DNA of 16,017 nt, taken from assembly GCA_009602725.1 (NCBI GenBank), contig WELB01000035.1, forward strand, positions 377,043 to 393,059, written 5' to 3'. How positions within the stretch are numbered: position 1 is the stretch's first letter; each line of letters starts with the position of its first letter. Made by a program: the position numbers and the translations under genes. The DNA comes from Spirogloea muscicola. Taxonomy: Eukaryota > Streptophyta > Zygnematophyceae > Spirogloeales > Spirogloeaceae. Under the pieces are notes generated by a model. The model had not been told where the DNA came from, did no database searches, and worked only from the letters and a program-made list of their open reading frames with translations. This document shows positions 10,633 through 16,017 of this stretch, one piece after another.

Positions 10633-12069
10633 GGCGGGCCCGGCTGGCTCGGGGGGGGGCGGGGATGATGGTTGTGTACACGAGAAGTACGAGCGGAACG
10701 GAATCGGCACTCCTTGTATCTTTTCGGCTTTGTTACTTCAGCCCCTTTATTATTTTCCGTTCTTCTTCTGGCAAACAGTACAAAACTGTGTGCCGGCTTG
10801 CCTTGGCGTGCCTCTGATCTCCCCATCATTTGCACTACTTTTCGCCTGAACAATGTATTGGCTTGATTTGGCCACCCTTTCATTTCATGCGCACCGCGCG
10901 CCTGCCTTCCTCCGCACTGGGCCCCAGTACGAGACGACGTCAGAAGGAGCACCCACTTTCCCATTGCCGCCACGTTAAGGCCCGCCGCAACTCTTCGTTC
11001 GCCAGCAGGCCCGGCGCCAGTCTCCCGCCCCAGCTCCTCCCACCCAGGCGATACCGCAACAGCCAATGGCTGCGCTGACGGCGTGGCTCGGCAGCACACC
11101 TCCTGAGGCCGCCACGTGCACGACAGCCTTCACTACGGGCAAGTGTTATACGCGTAGCTGAATTCGCGGAGCGTTTTTTGCGTTCAGAAGTCCACTTCTT
11201 TTGGGGCTGGCCTCACATCCCATGCCTTTCTTTGTTCGTCTTAAGAGTTGCGCCTCTCTTATACAGCCCTCGCCCTTTGGAATTTTCCTGGGCGAGCTCT
11301 TGGTGGCAGAAGGGCTTGATATATGCCATCAGTTATTATGGCATCGATTAGTGACCTTCATGCGTTAACCCGGGGTTACTGAGCAAGTCAACTTGCAGTG
11401 GATAATGTACGTCATCAGGTGTGCTTGCCGTAGTACTTGGCAACTTGGCCTTTCATTTTTTCAGTACAATTTCAGTACATTTTTCCCTGAAGAGCGTCGG
11501 TTACACAGCGATCACCGCTTTTGAGAAGCTTTACTGCTCTCTCGGGCTGGCCCTTCTCAGCCAGCGCCCTCTGTGGGAAATACATCTTCTGTTTTGCGTA
11601 GAGAGGTACAGCTGCAATCTGCAACCCCAAGCAAAGAGGCATACGAGCTATGCCTTGTCTACAGAGTCACCCCTTTCAACGCGAGTGACTGCATATGGAA
11701 GCTAGGGCCCCTCATTAAGAGCACAACAAGCTTGCTTCTTCCACTGCGCAGTAGCCTACAACGATCCAAGAGGCTGCATAGTAGTGGAGGGGTGGCTTGA
11801 TAGGTACGGGCAGAGTGTGAACCCAAGATGATGGCAAGCCTAGGAGGAATGAGCACCTAGCTCTCCCCTTTGTATTGGTGGGCTGGACAGATGGTCTATC
11901 CATCCCTGAAAATAATATACATCTTGGAACAATGTACGAACCTACACTCAGAAGAAAGTCTGTATGTTGACAACTGTGCGTCGTGAGCTTCCTACTTGAA
12001 GCACGAGAGAAGTGAAGGACAGACCTGCACACGCCTGTTCCGGCCCTTTTGTGCTGAAGTGTCACCATC
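10633..12069. other. 1.4-kb intergenic region between SOD-B and the dioxygenase gene
   Basis: This must include the SOD-B promoter and the 3' region of the dioxygenase gene. I recognise no coding exon. It contains an inverted copy of the GCGCGCGGTGCGC module (10843-10906), about 210 bp upstream of the SOD-B start codon. It also contains GGGCTGGC-type sequences at 11205-11212 and a diverged inverted repeat, GGGCTGGC...GCCAGCGCCC, at 11544-11568. Confidence 0.5.
10843..10906 (-). repeat. GCGCGCGGTGCGC module, inverted copy upstream of SOD-B
   Basis: Reverse-complemented, this reads GGCGCGCGGTGCGCATG, then GGCCAAATCAAGCCAATAC and ATTGTTCAGGC. It matches the copies at 5523-5586 and 5968-6031 with a few substitutions. 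On the minus strand it is followed by diverged hairpin-like sequence (GGGGCTGAAGTAACAAAGCC, 10723-10742). Confidence 0.82.
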
Positions 12070-14827
<2,758 letters not shown>

Positions 14828-14889
14828 GGCCGGCCCCCGGCGGTAGCACGAGCAGGAGCACTGGCTCGTATTCACTCCAGGCAGGGGGC

Positions 14890-15147
14890 GCGCTTGGTCT
14901 CGAAGAAGGGCTCGCCCATTGAGAATATGGGCTGGAACAGCCAGCCCAAAAAAGAATGAACAGAGTACAAGAAGAGGGGGGGGGAAGCCAGGCGAAGCCC
15001 TAAGGCGAAGCAGCAGAAATGACAAGCACACAAGAAAAAACAAAGCAGCTACTAACCACTCAGTAACCCCTGATAAGCAGGCGCAGGTCGGAGAGGCTAT
15101 GCTCCTGGAAGTATGTCCCCTGGCCAGAGCCAGAGGCGCTTGGTCTC
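14890..15147 (+). mobile_element. Second copy of the small SINE-like element, upstream of the dioxygenase gene
   Basis: Bases 14902-15040 match the reverse complement of 6334-6475 with essentially one substitution before the A-rich tail, including a 9-base G run. The copy carries the hairpin GGGCTGG-AACAG-CCAGCCC and ends in ACAAGAAAAAACAAAG. A 12-bp direct repeat, GCGCTTGGTCTC, occurs at 14890-14901, directly before the element, and at 15136-15147. It is a candidate target duplication, but about 95 bp of other sequence follows the tail before its second copy. The right boundary is therefore unsure. The element lies about 75 bp upstream of the dioxygenase start codon. Confidence 0.7.
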
Positions 15148-15263
15148 TACCTCACCGTGAAAAACTTTCGTGTATTTGAAACAAACGAAGGCCAAATGGC
15201 CAAGTACAAAGTCAAGCACATCTAAGACCTACATAACCTACAGCACAATGAATGAATGAATGT

Positions 15264-15419
15264 GAAAGCGCGCGGTGCGCATGAAATTTTGGAAAGAGAG
15301 GCCAATTCAAGCCTTACAAAGAAGAAAGAGCCCATTGAGGATAGGGGCTGGAACAGCCAGCCCAAAAAAGAATAAGCAGAGTACAAGAAGCCCAAGAAGA
15401 AGGGGGCCAGGCGAAGCAC
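15264..15419 (+). repeat. GCGCGCGGTGCGC module followed by a hairpin repeat
   Basis: The module at 15264-15317 (AAAGCGCGCGGTGCGCATG, GAGGCCAATTCAAGCC) is followed by CCCATTGAGGATA and the hairpin GGGCTGG-AACAG-CCAGCCC near 15347-15365, then AGAGTACAAGAAG and GGCCAGGCGAAGC. The downstream part, which in the 14902 copy continues CCTAAGGCGAAGC, is missing here. The sequence instead changes to the transposon end at 15420, so this copy may have been cut by that insertion. Confidence 0.8.
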
Positions 15420-16017
15420 TACAGTCAAACCTTGTTATAGGCACGTCGGCCGGTTTGGCGAAAATGTGTGACTATATGGAGAGGTGCTTGTGTCCTTGTA
15501 GAGGCACTATTGCCCCCAAATGTGCCTATACAGTGACAATCAGCAAATATACAATATTATATTGGAAAATTGGCGGATGAGCAAAGCTCAGGTGGCAACG
15601 TGGTTGCAAGCATCATTCTCTTGGCACCACAATCGCCCACATGGGCATCCACTTCTACCACAAAGAGACACCCGAACGCAGGCAATGGTGGCAACCACTC
15701 TCAAGGTGGCCATGGGGGCGAAGGAGGGGAAGCCGCTCGAGAAACACGGCAATCGAGATGGCAATTCACTTGTGAGCAAGTACAAAAGACACATTGTGAT
15801 GGAGCCAGCACCTAGAATGAGCGGCTACCATCGCTCATCGCGCCCTCAATGCAATGATGCAAGATCGCAGGACACCGATAGGAGGTGGACTGTAAGCTCG
15901 CATACAAGTGTAGGCAGGCTGACTAGTAATATCAAGGGTGATGTAAGGACGCATTAGATGGGACCGCAAGTCGATGGGGTTGGCTAAGACAAGCAAAGTG
16001 CGATGTGGGCTACATTG
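15420..16017 (+). mobile_element. Left end of a putative pogo/Tigger-type (Tc1-mariner superfamily) DNA transposon, 3' partial
   Basis: A TA dinucleotide at 15420-15421 is followed by CAGTCAAACCTTGTTATAGG. This start, and the later subterminal pieces CTATATGGAGAGGTGC and TTGTAGAGGC, resemble the terminal repeats of pogo/Tigger elements, which insert at TA. The opposite terminal repeat would read as the reverse complement and is not in the window. An open frame from 15520 to 15957 (145 codons, rich in His, Arg and Ser) lies inside. It shows no helix-turn-helix or DDE motif I can recognise, so I do not call it a transposase. Confidence 0.5.

Noticed and set aside
11618-11631. A 14-nt match between 11618-11631 and the reverse complement of about 7722-7735
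   Set aside because: Too short and without flanking similarity; chance is a reasonable explanation in 16 kb searched on both strands.
15520-15957. A 145-codon plus-strand frame as a transposase gene
   Set aside because: No DNA-binding or catalytic acidic motifs are recognisable, and the start is internal to the putative transposon end. It is kept only as a note in the mobile-element entry.

Overview
The window reads as nuclear DNA of a photosynthetic eukaryote, most likely a green alga. Genes are split by many short GT-AG introns (about 100-360 bp). The encoded proteins are plant-like, one of them carries a plastid transit peptide, and intergenic DNA is full of short GC-rich repeats. I cannot name the species. 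None of the four genes would be visible as one open frame, so I rebuilt them exon by exon from splice sites, phase continuity and family motifs.

Layout: (1) 1-122 is an unbroken T run, probably a contig-end artefact. (2) 121-1874 (+) is a histidine phosphatase (phosphoglycerate mutase-like) gene in six exons, lacking its N-terminus. (3) 2287-4667 (-) is a Cu/Zn superoxide dismutase gene of cytosolic type, in which the start codon appears to sit alone before the first intron. (4) 4680-6935 is a dense repeat block: GGC microsatellite, hairpin repeats with GGGCTGG/CCAGCCC arms, two near-identical direct duplications, and a retrotransposon ORF fragment split by a small poly-A element with target-site duplications. 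(5) 7945-10632 (-) is a second Cu/Zn SOD gene with a two-exon plastid transit peptide. (6) 12070-14827 (-) is a complete nine-exon phytanoyl-CoA dioxygenase-family (PHYHD1-like) gene. (7) 14890-16017 holds a second, almost identical copy of the small element, further hairpin repeats, and the left end of what looks like a pogo/Tigger-type DNA transposon running off the window.

The two SOD genes lie head to tail with matching intron positions and phases and six exons of identical length, so they are tandem duplicates. One appears to serve the cytosol and the other the chloroplast, both turning superoxide into hydrogen peroxide and oxygen. The phosphatase converges on SOD-A tail to tail. The Fe(II)/2-oxoglutarate oxygenase is a neighbour without an obvious pathway link.

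The most novel material is the repeat system. A 19-bp hairpin module and a second module (GCGCGCGGTGCGC...) occur in many copies and both orientations. Members lie within about 75-210 bp upstream of the start codons of all three minus-strand genes, and at least one copy has clearly been mobile.
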